Assembly: GCA_002099365.1 (NCBI GenBank)
Contig: MSED01000009.1
Span: 372,001 to 436,000, forward strand
DNA length: 64,000 bases
From: Phialophora verrucosa
Lineage: Eukaryota > Ascomycota > Eurotiomycetes > Chaetothyriales > Herpotrichiellaceae
Reading direction: 5' to 3'
Under the pieces are notes generated by a model. The model saw only the letters and a list, made by a program, of their open reading frames with translations, searched no databases and was not told where the DNA came from. Numbering within the stretch: position 1 is the first letter of the stretch; each line of letters opens with the position of its first letter. The position numbers were made by a program, and so were the translations under genes. Shown here one piece after another: positions 45,196 through 55,844 of the stretch.

Positions 45196-48009
45196 ATGCC
45201 GACGAGGTGGTTATCAATTCGAAAACGAAATCCGTTGCTTCTGAGCGATCCGGATTCACAGCCTGCGGCAAACAAGCAGGAATTTGATTTTGCTTTTGGG
45301 GAGCCGCCCTCAGTTGCTCAGACGGACTCGCCCAGAGTTGGGCCCAGGCTGGTTCATATCCGCCCGACAACTTCTGGAGGCAATACAGGCAAGAGGAAAC
45401 TACGGGTCGAGGTGCCCTCAATCCGACCTCGAACGTCAGACACTCACAAACCTTCGCCGCTGCACAACCTCAATGGTCTGTCAAAATCGGAAGACAGCTT
45501 TATAGGCCTGGCTTTCGGTAGCCCAAGCCATCCGCCTGCGAGTTTCGGTACCCAGGCCGAGGTCCGCAGTCCAGTCGAGCACCAGCAAGGACTTCGAGAC
45601 AAGGTCAACCAAATGCAATCCAAGAGATGGAGGAAATTTGGCACCCTGTTCAAGACACGGCATGTTCTCAGACGGGATGAAGTTCCGTCAGGACCGACCA
45701 TCGGTCTTCCTATGGGCTTGGTAGTATTGGACAAAGACCCAACTCTTCAGCCCGACAATGCCGGGGACGATCGGGGGGCAAGACCTGGACAACCAGAGCA
45801 GCCAAAGCGTGAACCACCTCCGCCACCGGGTGAAAAGGGTGTGAAGACAACACCAACGGGTGCAGGCTTGCCTTTGCACAGCTCCGAAGACGACTTAATG
45901 TCTAGACCTTCTACTGCGACGGCGACCGATGCTGGCTCCGTGGGAGAGCCTCACAGCAGACCACCGATACCGAAGCTAGAACTAGCCATCCCCCGGAACC
46001 TGGACGCTGCCAAGCGCTCCTCTTCCCTCCTGGCGAGACGAAGCAAGACCTTGGACAGCCTCAAATCGTTCGAGGATAGTCGACCTACCACCAAGGGCAC
46101 AGTGGACGGTGATCCAGATGACAGCTCGAAACCTGGCTCCAAGCCTCTCACACCGCTCATGCCACCGAGACGGTTAACAACACCGACGATGACCAGGTCT
46201 CCGGCAGTGAGCAAGTATTCACTGTTTCCAACCACGTCTCCTGCACCAGTCAAGTTCGTAGGCAAAGTGCCCAGCACAGAACAAGACACCCTCTCGGCAG
46301 GTCAACTAAAGAGATCAGCCACCTCTCCTGCACGACTGTCTCCGATGCAAGACCAATTCTCCGGGGTGTCGAAGCCAGTGCCGCTCTATCCGAAGAGGGT
46401 AGACTCCATCGAGCAAATCGTTCACAGCCCAGAAGATAATACAGCATCCACCGACCGCGAAGCACCCTGGAGTTCGGCTCATTCTTTTCAATCATCCGTA
46501 TCTTCCGCAACCACCGTGGACGAGATATTCTTCGACATCAAGTCGTTTCGGGACTCGAAGGGCGTGGAGGACGGGCATTTTGTCATGACGCGGCCGGACT
46601 CTGCACAAGTCGAGCTTGCCCGCACGAGGTCGAAGCGGGCAGCCCCTTCAAGTCGCCTGCGGCAAATGGAGGCTTCGACATCCGATGAAGGCCCATCGGA
46701 ACCAGCCCCAGCATCGACCGGCAGCCAGTCTGCGTGGACCACCAAACACACTTCAGTCAACACGGCTTACTTCGATGAGGCAATCGCTGCAGTGGAAAGA
46801 CTCACCACGCCCACAGGGAACATTCCTAGTCTAGATCTGTTGCCGTCTATTCCTACCATTACAATCGCAGAGCATGACGACCGACCACCACTGCCTTCCC
46901 CACTGTCGAAGCTGCAACCTCCAAAGCCGGCGGATCATCATCTCAGACTCACCAGCAAAAGCCACGAAGAAGTCAGCCGACTGATTCCTTCACCTGTGGT
47001 AGAGTTGAAAGAAGATGACTCTCCCAGACCGGACGCGTCACCCACAACGGGTGCCAAACCTACTCAACAAAACCTGGCGGCCAAGCTTGCCTCGCCCCGG
47101 ATTGCAGCGGTCAAGCGCGTCGATCGACCGATCGACGACTCCCCGACCATCCCGCAAGGCTTTCCGAGTCCTAAGCGAACTCCAAAAGCTCCCTCGCCTT
47201 CGGAAGACAAGCCACCGCCGGTGCCGAAGAAGGATGCCAAGTTCATCCCTATGTCGAAATTTGCGCCCAAGGGTACTGTAACAGCCATCGAGCAGCGAGC
47301 GGGGGTCACACCGACGAGACCTGTCCGGGCCAACACCGATGATTTGGTCCTACGCGCCCCGCCTCCACGGGTGTCGAAGGAACGGTCAGCCACGATGCCA
47401 TCCTCTGTCCAGACACAAGCACCTCACCAGTCTCCTCAAAGCTCGTCCCTCCGTGGTCTGGAGAAGACTGTCCCGCCTCGTCCCAACCCCGTTGCCCTGA
47501 ACCCCGTTGGCTCCGCTGAAGTCGCTGTTGCGCGAACGATCTCCCTCTCTCGCAAACAATCCGCTCGGGTGCACATTCCTGGACCGCGACTCGCTGCCCG
47601 CCGCGCGGAAGCTCAAGCCCAGGCCCAACCACAAGTTCCCCCCCCACAGCTACAGCGCCAACCCTCTGCTCACACCCGTAACCCCTCCGCCGCATCGCAA
47701 AAGTCCAACAAATCCGCCAAAGGCGGCATCCTGGGCCACCGGCACAAACGGACGGCCTCGTCGGCGAAATCCGCCTCGCGGGCTTCGAAGGACTTCTCGA
47801 CCAAGACCAAAGTCGTCAAAGCACAAGCAGATGGCAAGTCTGGCAGTTTCGGAAAACTCATGTGGAGCAAAGAGTCCGAGAAGAAACTTATCAAGGAGGC
47901 TCGGAAGTGGGAAATCCTCGAGAAGAAGAGCTACTCGCCTATTGTGGTGCAGGCCGAGAGAGGCCATCGGCCTGGTCTTTCCGTGGGATTGGTTGTGGAG
48001 AGCACCTGA
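45196..48009 (+). CDS. Large, mostly disordered Pro/Ser-rich protein
   Basis: Intronless, 937 residues. Nearly the whole chain is rich in Ser, Pro, Thr, Lys and Arg with scattered SH3-ligand-like stretches (PPPPPGEK-type near residue 215, PPPVPKKDAKFIP near 675, PPRPNP near 765), so it should be largely unfolded with many phospho-sites. A basic region (about 840-880, RHKRTASSAKSASRASKDF) precedes a compact C-terminal segment of about 50 residues (FGKLMWSKESEKKLIKEARKW and onward) that is probably the only folded or conserved part. I do not recognise a family. The type is often seen in fungal scaffold proteins linked to the cytoskeleton, polarity or nuclear import. Long open frame and codon use support it as real. 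Confidence 0.85.
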   Translation: MPTRWLSIRKRNPLLLSDPDSQPAANKQEFDFAFGEPPSVAQTDSPRVGPRLVHIRPTTSGGNTGKRKLRVEVPSIRPRTSDTHKPSPLHNLNGLSKSEDSFIGLAFGSPSHPPASFGTQAEVRSPVEHQQGLRDKVNQMQSKRWRKFGTLFKTRHVLRRDEVPSGPTIGLPMGLVVLDKDPTLQPDNAGDDRGARPGQPEQPKREPPPPPGEKGVKTTPTGAGLPLHSSEDDLMSRPSTATATDAGSVGEPHSRPPIPKLELAIPRNLDAAKRSSSLLARRSKTLDSLKSFEDSRPTTKGTVDGDPDDSSKPGSKPLTPLMPPRRLTTPTMTRSPAVSKYSLFPTTSPAPVKFVGKVPSTEQDTLSAGQLKRSATSPARLSPMQDQFSGVSKPVPLYPKRVDSIEQIVHSPEDNTASTDREAPWSSAHSFQSSVSSATTVDEIFFDIKSFRDSKGVEDGHFVMTRPDSAQVELARTRSKRAAPSSRLRQMEASTSDEGPSEPAPASTGSQSAWTTKHTSVNTAYFDEAIAAVERLTTPTGNIPSLDLLPSIPTITIAEHDDRPPLPSPLSKLQPPKPADHHLRLTSKSHEEVSRLIPSPVVELKEDDSPRPDASPTTGAKPTQQNLAAKLASPRIAAVKRVDRPIDDSPTIPQGFPSPKRTPKAPSPSEDKPPPVPKKDAKFIPMSKFAPKGTVTAIEQRAGVTPTRPVRANTDDLVLRAPPPRVSKERSATMPSSVQTQAPHQSPQSSSLRGLEKTVPPRPNPVALNPVGSAEVAVARTISLSRKQSARVHIPGPRLAARRAEAQAQAQPQVPPPQLQRQPSAHTRNPSAASQKSNKSAKGGILGHRHKRTASSAKSASRASKDFSTKTKVVKAQADGKSGSFGKLMWSKESEKKLIKEARKWEILEKKSYSPIVVQAERGHRPGLSVGLVVEST

Positions 48010-48215
48010 TCATCTCAGAGTGGGTCTTGAAAGCTGTTCAATCTTCTTCTTCACCTTTTTCATTGTCTGGTGGTCGGTGTTATGCACCTCTTTTCACGTG
48101 GGTCCGCTTGCTTGACGACAATTTTCTTTTCTTCGGCGTTCACTCCGCATTGCATGATGGCCTTGCACGTACGGACTACGGAGGGAATCGGGCATCGAGC
48201 ATTATATATGCGGTG

Positions 48216-48225
48216 TACGGAGTAC
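48216..48225 (+). repeat. TACGGAGTAC intergenic motif, copy 3
   Basis: Perfect copy of the recurring 10-mer in the gap after the disordered-protein gene. Confidence 0.5.
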
Positions 48226-48517
48226 ATTAGCGCGCCCTCGCCGGACATCCCAAGAGGCGCGAGGGAGCGGGAGCCCGCGGAAAGGGGCACGCAGGGATGT
48301 GGCGGGCCCGAGGGGCGATTTTACGACTCTTCTATGTATGTGTATGTGTATATATGTTCATATCCAATTCGGGGCTGCAGCACGGAACACGGAGCAAGGA
48401 GCACCAGAGACGGCATGCTGGTGGGATTGGGATGGGAAGACCAGAAAGTCAACCACACTCTACGGTAGAGGGTAGAGATTGTAGCATAGCGTAGGAAGTA
48501 CCAAATATCGGGTCCAT

Positions 48518-48527
48518 TACGGAGTAC
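48518..48527 (+). repeat. TACGGAGTAC intergenic motif, copy 4
   Basis: Perfect copy, about 300 bp from copy 3. Confidence 0.5.
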
Positions 48528-49508
48528 AGAGTAGATCCCTCGCTACAGAAGGTATTTCACGCTGGAGGGAACACGGAAGACTCGGGCATCAGAAGATCGG
48601 ACGAGCCACAGTTATACCTTCCCAAAGCCACGTCTGTCTGTCTGTCTGCCTCTGCATTACAGTGGTGAGACGATGAAATTCCAGACTAGAAGACTCAGAG
48701 GTGCCATTCGAAGCCACATATACATCCACATCCATGTCCATATCGAAATCCACATACCTCGTATGTACACATACATACACATATATACATAAACCAGTAG
48801 AACCCAGCACGAGTACTCCGTCCGTACAAAGTACAGCCGGTCCGGGCGAGCTGAATCAACAGTGTCGCCAGGCGTCCGGGCTCCAAAGCATTGTGGCTGG
48901 GTGTGGGAGGAACACGTTCGGGGCCGGAAATCTATGCATTAGGGTTTGTGAAAGTCGATGACAATGAGTTCAAGATGGGTCAGTGCATTCGGATGGATTG
49001 GACTATGCTTCAGGAATCGTGAATTGTTTTTCTTCTCCATATAAGCGGGTTTCGAGGGAGGCATTCGTGGGGGATATTTTGAATCACCACGAGACGTACG
49101 TGACGCGGAAAGCAATACGTGTCTTTTGGCGTCATTACAAATTTATGGCTTGGCACCTTGTCCAGTTTCCTCCCTTTCAAGCCTTCTCACCTTCCTTCCC
49201 AGGACCTGACTATGCAGTGCTATGGCGCCAATAAGTCACAGATGAGTTCGAGAAGCGGTGCTAGATCTGTAGCGGTGGTTCCGATGCGCAAAGCGCCTCA
49301 GGCTGGGAGATGCATCAAAGATAAACACAGCGTCAAGAGGCACGTCATAAACCACAACAGAAAAAGGTGAGTTTGCACTCCGCATGGGCCTTGACCATGG
49401 AGGCGGGGTAAGACCGAGGCGTTCCCATCGGAGCTACAGCATTGGGGACTATGGGCATGTTGGGAACGACCGAAGCTCAGATTCGGCAATGCTATCACTT
49501 GGGTCAAG

Positions 49509-51742
49509 ATGTCGTTGAGCCCTGTCCACACAGGGGACGCGCCAGGATCTGCGAGAAGGAGTAGACAGGCCTGTATCGCGTGCCATAAACGAAAGGCGAG
49601 TCCTCGGCTCCTAGCTGGGCATCGGTCGACAAACTCATTAACAACCGCCACGTAGGTTCGCTGCGATATGGTTCGTGGCCAAGGGCCCTGTTCCAATTGT
49701 CGATTCCAGAGAACTGAATGCACGTAAGAGGAAGTCGGATCACGTTTTGATAACCACTCCAGTTCTTTGCTGACGATGAATGCTTCAAGCCCTCACAAGA
49801 GGAAGCGACGCGACCTGACGTGTCTCCACGAATTGCACAACTCGCCAGAAGCTATCGAGACACAGAACAATGCGTCGCTCGTCAAACCAATCGAGGATCG
49901 TACACTACCACCAATGGTGGAAGCTGCCACTGAACGCAGCCCCGCAACAACAGCAAAGTACGGCAACTCTTGCTCACCCACTAGTAAGAATCTCGCCAAT
50001 GTTGGCAGGCCAGAGTATCTACCAGGGGAATTCGCCACAGAAGCAGAACCTGACGGCGACCCACCCAAGACCTCTAGAGGAGACGCCGAGATGACCTATC
50101 TACAATCGTTGAAGGCATTTGATTTCCCACCGAGACCGGTACGTGACGGCCTCATCGACAGCTTTCTAAAAATCTGTAGTCCTTGGATGCCGGTGGTCGA
50201 GATAGCGGATCTCAAGCTCCAGAGTGCTGGATCTGGGCATCCTGACTCGACCCAGGGAGGGTCGCTACTCCTGACTCAAGCTGTTCTCGTTGCAGGCAGT
50301 CGAGTCCAGTCTACAACCCGATTGCCGAATTCGGACTGTGCGACTTTCTACAACAAGGCCAAGGCACTGTTCTTCGCAGACCTGGAGCCGGATCCCTTGA
50401 ACACGATTAGCGCACTGTGCTTGATGCAATGGTACAACCCAAGCGGGCCTGAACACGTCTCAATCCACTCCAGCGGCTTCTGGCTCAGGAATGCCGTTGG
50501 CTTGGGCTTTCAGATAGGTTTGCATCGCGAGCCAGATCCTAAATCCGCCAAGTGCAAGTTGCGGCGAAGGCTCTTCTGGACATTGTTTGTGAGTCCGTCG
50601 GCCCCTATTTGCTCGTCTCTGAATCCACTGATTCGGAACAGGCGCGAGATTGTCTGCTGTCCATAGCTCAAGGTCGTCCCCGAGCCATCAACTTGGTTGA
50701 TTGCAATATCAGCCTACCAACCGTTGCGGACTTTCCTCAAGACAACAAGAACGCTCGCCTCTTTGTCGCATACGTCGAGATTTGTTCAATTCTCGGCCAA
50801 TGTGGCAAAGCTCTGAGTGGTGGATATTCCCATTGGGCGCCGGTTGAGGTTGGTCGGAATCTCCAACGATGGATCTCTCACCTCCCCGAGTGCTTAAAGC
50901 TCAACAACGCCCTGGATTATGATTTTAAGGTGCGCCAGCTATACCTGATATACTTTACCGCCATCTCCATCCTTTACGGACCCGGGCGTCCTGGCAATGG
51001 TACACCTGTAGCGCCAATCCTCGCCTCCTCATGTGTTGCCCGGATTTTTGAGGATTTCTTGGCTCGTGACCAGCTCCGGTGTCTGGCCCCGATGACCATA
51101 TTCTACCTCAGAGTGGCTGCTCTGCCGCAGCTGTGTTGCTTCAACTTCAGCTCACTCTGGGACGTCTCCAAACTTGAGTTGTCTGTGATTCAAAAGTCCC
51201 TTCATGAAATGGCAAAGACTTGGCACTCTGCGCGCCGGGTCCTGCGGATTCTGACAAGCCTCGTCAATGCTTTGAGGCGCGGACAGGAACCACATCGACC
51301 TCGACCTCTGAGAGATCTGGATCTTTCCCCCGAACAGTTTTCATTCTTTGAAATGGTCCCAGCGGAATTATGTCCGAAGAGGCATATCATTGACGCTGCA
51401 GTAGACGCTGCACGAGTCGACTTGCAAGAGGAACCCGACTCCCGATTCCAGAGTACTTCTGCTCTTGCAAATCCCAATCCCGTAACTCTAAGACCTGATC
51501 CAACAGCAGTCTGCGATAGCACCATGCAGGAGCCAACAACGGTTGCCCCACTGAGGTCTCTATCGACTGCCTTCGGTACCTCATCCGGAGATATGCCAGA
51601 ATATACAACGGGGGACTCGTGTTTCATAGGCGACAGCGACGACTGGATGGGTGTTGACGAAGCCTTGGGGCCAGGACTTGGCCTGGATGATGACGATTTC
51701 TTCATGTCTCTTCACGAAAGGCTTCTGCAGGACTTGAGGTAG
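49509..51742 (+). CDS. Zn2Cys6 transcription factor (third of three)
   Basis: Four exons, 49509-49595, 49656-49723, 49763-50588 and 50642-51742, give 693 residues. The first intron begins with GC (GCGAGT) and ends in AG; only this choice yields an intact cluster: cysteines 22, 25, 32, 41, 44 and 51 (CIACHKRKVRC, CSNC, RTEC). A GT donor one codon on would break phase. The linker is followed by KRKRRD. The middle-homology region spans about 150-450, with KLRRRLFWTLFARDCLLSIAQGRPRAIN crossing the last intron, a segment standard for fungal pathway regulators. The C-terminus is acidic (GLGLDDDDFFMSL), a likely activation domain. It is tandem to the malonyl-CoA synthetase gene. Confidence 0.92.
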
Positions 51743-51821
51743 ATTTCATCTTGCTGGCTTCGTGGCTATATATCTTATATGTAATCCCCTACGTGGATGA
51801 CAAGGCATCCTACCTCCAGTA

Positions 51822-51833
51822 CCCCCCCCCCCC
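51822..51833 (+). repeat. Poly-C run
   Basis: Twelve C in a row, just after the third Zn2Cys6 gene. Length may be unreliable in the assembly. Confidence 0.8.
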
Positions 51834-51896
51834 ACACTCTACCTCACCTCGCATGGCTTTGGTTGAGGAGAGCAGGTTTGTGGCAAGTTCTAAGGC

Positions 51897-52583
51897 ATGG
51901 TATGCCTACTGGAAACATTTATCGCACATCTTGCGGAAGGGACGATTTGGGGAAACCACCAGTTCCACAAGGAAAATCAGTCTCTCCCGCTGGCAGCGAT
52001 TGGACAAAAGGAGAACGTCGAAAGAGGCGGGTCAAGACTTTTATTGGACCACATCGACTACAAGCCGACGGCACGGCGAATGCGGGTAATCGTATGGTAA
52101 GTATAATACTACTGTGGTCCTTGGGCTCGTATTTTATCGTCCCCCTCAATCCGCAGAGTGAGTGATCTCCTTCCACGGGATTTACGCAGATGATAGGTAC
52201 CCTTGACAGAGTGAAGCAACGAAGAGAACCTAGTTCTTGTCCCCATATCATGGCCTTTATTCTCACTTCTCATCATCTCATTCTTTCTACTGTCACCTTG
52301 ACGGCTTCTCAAGCAATGGAAAGAAGATGCAGCGTGTCACGTCCCCTCGATTGCTAGAGACGTCGAGCCAGAATCCGGGGAATCCAAGTTTGTCATCCTG
52401 GAATCCGAGGGGTCTGCTATCATCACATGGCCGGGAAAGGCCGAGTTTTCTGATATTCTCACAAATGGACGACAAAGACTCCTCCCTCATACGGTCTCGG
52501 CGGTGCTACGCCAGATCTTCCAAATGACGGGACGAGTAAATGCCATCGCTGTCTACATTCCACCGATCTTTACTGAGGACTAA
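51897..52583 (+). pseudogene. Possible unrecognised spliced gene or gene relic
   Basis: Two coding-looking pieces lie between the regulator and the synthetase. The first, 51897-52097, starts with ATG and reads MVCLLETFIAHLAEGT to LLLDHIDYKPTARRM, ending at a GTAAGT-like donor (a GTAATC just before it is an alternative). The second, about 52313-52583, follows a pyrimidine-rich CAAG acceptor and reads KFVILESEGSAIITWPGKAEF and LPHTVSAVLRQIFQMTG, to a stop. The GTAAGT donor does not keep phase with that acceptor; the GTAATC donor does. It could be a small real gene of about 155 residues or a decayed one. Family unknown. An overlapping frame of the first piece (SVSPAGSDWTKGE) recalls DUF3237 proteins, adding doubt about the frame. 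Confidence 0.35.
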
Positions 52584-53229
52584 GCCAGCTATTCCGAATG
52601 CCGCCTTCTGTATGGTTCAAGTCTTCAGTGCTCCAGGTCGTGTAGCAACAGCCGATCAGGCTGGCCGACGGCGGTCGATGATTATCACCTGCAATACAGC
52701 ATGGGCATCTCATCCCCTGCAGGACAGGGTTTTCATATTCGACATATTTTAGCACCATCCAGACATTGGGTTGGGTGCGTCTTCGAGGCTCTCCTTGGAG
52801 AGGCAGCCCAAACCATACCCGATCACAAAGTCGGCTCGTTAGCTGTGACATCTCCAATTATTTCCCGCTCCCACATTTCCAAAGAGACGAGGGCGGTAAT
52901 GTGTCGATTTTCCCTTATTTCCGTGTCCAGTCCTAGTCGTGGGGTCCTCCCTTTCGGCATTCGTGATCCGGTGGACGGGGATTCTTTCTCCTCCCAAACA
53001 CCCTCGGCGATATGTGGGTCAACCCGGGCAACAACAGATTCAATACCTGCTCTCGGCTTCGATGAGCGAGATGGGTCCCTGATGGTCACATTTCTGTGCC
53101 TCTCTTCCCCTATCTTCCATCCCTCTCATAGGAGCTGCTTAGCTGTGCACAAGAGGAACAGGCGCAAGTTTCCTAGTGCAATATAACGATCTTCACGGAC
53201 CGTTATCACCAGAACGAAACTGAAGGGAA
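52584..53229. other. Intergenic, synthetase promoter region
   Basis: No gene is supported in these 646 bp. Both strands show open frames of up to 160 codons without domains. Confidence 0.4.
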
Positions 53230-55369
53230 ATGCATATCCCAGACCGTGCCGACTTGGTGCCACCGCACCGGGGCCGGAATGTCTTGCCCAACTGTCCATT
53301 CTTCAACAAAATGCTGCGGCTGGCCCATGATGCGCCCTCGAGGACCATCATCGCCGACGTCAACCTCGACATGGAAAAGTCTCGGATCCAGCTGCTGACG
53401 GACGTGCTGGAAATGCGGAATGACCTGCTCGGAGTCCTGGACGGGACAACGCGAGAAGGTCTGGCCCGAGGCGGCGGCGGACCTGTTTCCTTTGCCGTCC
53501 TGGCGGCTGGCGGCTATGAATACACCGTTGCAGTTCTGGGCGTGCTCGCATTAGGGGCTGTCGTGGTGCCCATCAGTAAGCAAAACAACCCCCATCCTGT
53601 TTGAGATGGCCCTGCATGTCTCTGAAGAAATTATTAACTAAAGCCTCTTTTCTGAAGGCCGCCAGGCCCCTTTGGAGGAGGCATGCTACTTTATCGAAAA
53701 AGCCCAGTGTGTGGCCGTCCTGACTGCCTCGGACTTGGACCACCAGGGCAGCGAGCTAGAAACAGCCATCCGAAGGCAACGCCAGAAGCGCGACTTTCGC
53801 AAGATCCTCATCGCGCCCTCGCTCCGGAGCTGGAGCCACCGGCCCCACGACATCGCAACATCCTCGGACCGGTACCGGGACGACAACGCTCCCGCGTTCG
53901 TCATCTTCACGTCCGGAACCACAGGCCGGCCCAAGGGCGCGGTGCACCGACGGGCGATGATTCATGAGGTCGCGCGCTCCGTGGCCGACCACTACAAGGT
54001 CAGCGAGGAGGACCGCATCCTGCACCTCCTGCCCGTGCACCACGCCACGGGGGCGTACTTGTCCTTCTTCCCCTTCCTGATCCGTGGGGCGTGCATCGAG
54101 TTCCGCAGCGGCCCGTTCAGCGCCGAGTGGACGTGGGAGAGGTGGAAGAAGGGCGGCATCTCCTTCTTCACCGGCGTGCCGACCATGTATGTGCGGATGA
54201 TGCGCCATTTTCAGCACAGCCACAGCGGCAGCAGCAGCTGCAGCAGCAGCCGTGCGGCGACATCGAGCTCAAGCTCTTCTTCGGTCCCTCTCTCTCCTTC
54301 TGACGGCTCCATTGACTCTGCTTCGGCAGCTGCAGCAGCAGCAGCAGCAGCAACGCAAATCCGCGGCATGCTCTGCGGCACGTCTGCACTGCCTCGACCG
54401 GTCGAGGAGTTCTGGGAAACGCTCAGGGGCGGGAAGCGCATCCTGACGCGCTACGGGAGCACCGAGTCCGGGGCCGTTTTCAAAATGGCTCTGGAGCCCG
54501 GCGACACTCCTTCGGGCTCGGTGGGCGTGTGTTCTCCTGGAGTGGAAGTGCGTTTCGCAGACGGGGGCGATGAAGGCGAACTCCTAATCAAGAGCCCGAG
54601 TATGTTTATGGGGTATGTATTGTCCCCTATTTGCCCCAACACAGCATTTTGAATCTCTGCCCGGCGCCCCCCCCCCCCTTTTTTTTTCTTTCATCCTACA
54701 TCGACCAACAAGTCGGTTCTGCATTCGAAAGTTGTCATGCCATATGTCATGTTTTCCAGGGATTCACGATACATTTCCTCGCCTCTGTCTCTCCTTTTCG
54801 ACGCTTACATTTTCATTCGTAGATATCAATCCGACGAAGAAGCCACGCGGGCCGCGCACGACTCGGACGGATTCTACAAGACGGGCGACATCGCGCGGCG
54901 CGAGGGCGAGTACTTCTTCATCCTGGGCCGGGCGTCGGTCGACGTGCTCAAGAGCGGCGGGTACAAGATCTCGGCGCTGGACGTCGAGCGCGAGTGCCTG
55001 GGCCTGCCGTACGTCGACGAGGTGATGGTGGTGGGCGTCGAGGACGCCGAGTGGGGCCAGCGCGTCGCCGCCGCCGTCAGCTTGCGCGACGACCAGACGA
55101 CGTACTCGGCTCGCCCCGGGGCGGGAAGAGGGAACCCGCTCACGCTGGCCCAGCTGCGCAAGGACCTCGGGGGGAAACTCGCGCGGTACAAGCTGCCCAC
55201 TCTCCTGCGCGTCATCGACGGGGAGCTGCCCAAGAACGCCATGGGCAAGGTGTCCAAGAAGGTGTCGGGTCCTGCGCTCTTCCCTGCGAATTACGCCGAG
55301 ATCCCGGACGTGCAGGTATGGTCTGCCTCCTCGCCGAAGAAGGATATGACGGGGATGGCTAGGCTGTGA
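53230..55369 (+). CDS. Malonyl-CoA synthetase-like acyl-CoA ligase (ACSF3/MatB family), peroxisomal signal
   Basis: Three exons, 53230-53575, 53658-54612 and 54823-55369, give 615 residues (human ACSF3 is 576). The adenylate-forming motifs are complete: FVIFTSGTTGRPKGAVH (about 196-212), LLPVHHATG, FFTGVPTMYVRMM, RYGSTESGAVF (about 380), GFYKTGD, GRASVDVLKSGGYKISALDVE and the catalytic Lys in MGKVSKK. ASCF3-type features such as the GYKISALDVE hinge and VPTMY suggest activation of malonate (or methylmalonate) with ATP and CoA, though a broader peroxisomal acyl ligase is possible. An unusual Ser- and Ala-rich insertion (about 303-348) interrupts the N-domain. The protein ends in ARL, a type 1 peroxisome signal. 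It is tandem to a Zn2Cys6 gene and convergent with an MFS transporter. Confidence 0.88.
54222..54352 (+). repeat. In-frame AGC/GCA trinucleotide repeats within the ligase gene
   Basis: Two CAG-type tracts (about 54226-54250 and 54325-54352) and a TCN-rich stretch between them encode Ser runs and nine consecutive Ala. Such tracts often vary in length between strains. Confidence 0.85.
54667..54688 (+). repeat. Poly-C/poly-T tract in ligase intron 2
   Basis: Twelve C followed by about nine T inside the second intron (54613-54822), which at 210 nt is much longer than other introns here. Confidence 0.8.
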
Positions 55370-55844
55370 ATGAACAGCCTGACTGCAGATTCCTGTGGAA
55401 CTACTGGTCAGGACGGATCGGTACAGGTTCGGGGGGGGAAGAAAGTGGGGGACAAAGTGCTGCAAGAGAGAGCATCTGATCTAAGAGATTCAGAAGATGT
55501 CCAATAGCTCATGACATGACATAAAGACGAGATGACAAGAAGACTAAGCGCCTTGATGCGTAGGTGAAGGACTTATGCGGAAACTCGTTCCATGTGCCAC
55601 AAGGAACCCCATGGAGAATTGGAGGTCCCTCCATAAACGCTATTCTAGACTCTATATCGTTCTCGTCTTATTCGTTTCTCCATCTCCGTAGGCCCATTCA
55701 GCCGTGGACTGCAACGTGCAAGCCCAGCACCAAGCTGCTCAGCGATCGGACTCGCTACAATGATCGTCCTAAGTTCTGACCGCAGTCAAGCAGAGGATAG
55801 CCGTATTCAGTCCCTTCCCCCGAGACTACCCTGGATGGGAGGAT
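55370..55844. other. Convergent intergenic region, no gene seen
   Basis: These 475 bp lie between the convergent stops of the ligase and the MFS gene and are probably both 3' UTRs. Confidence 0.5.

Larger units (their letters stand above)
48010..49508. other. 1.5-kb intergenic region with repeated TACGGAGTAC motifs
   Basis: No gene is seen. The stretch has two perfect TACGGAGTAC copies and a 9-nt reverse copy (48813-48821), GTCT repeats (about 48628-48647) and TATATA-rich pieces. It precedes the third Zn2Cys6 gene. Confidence 0.5.
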
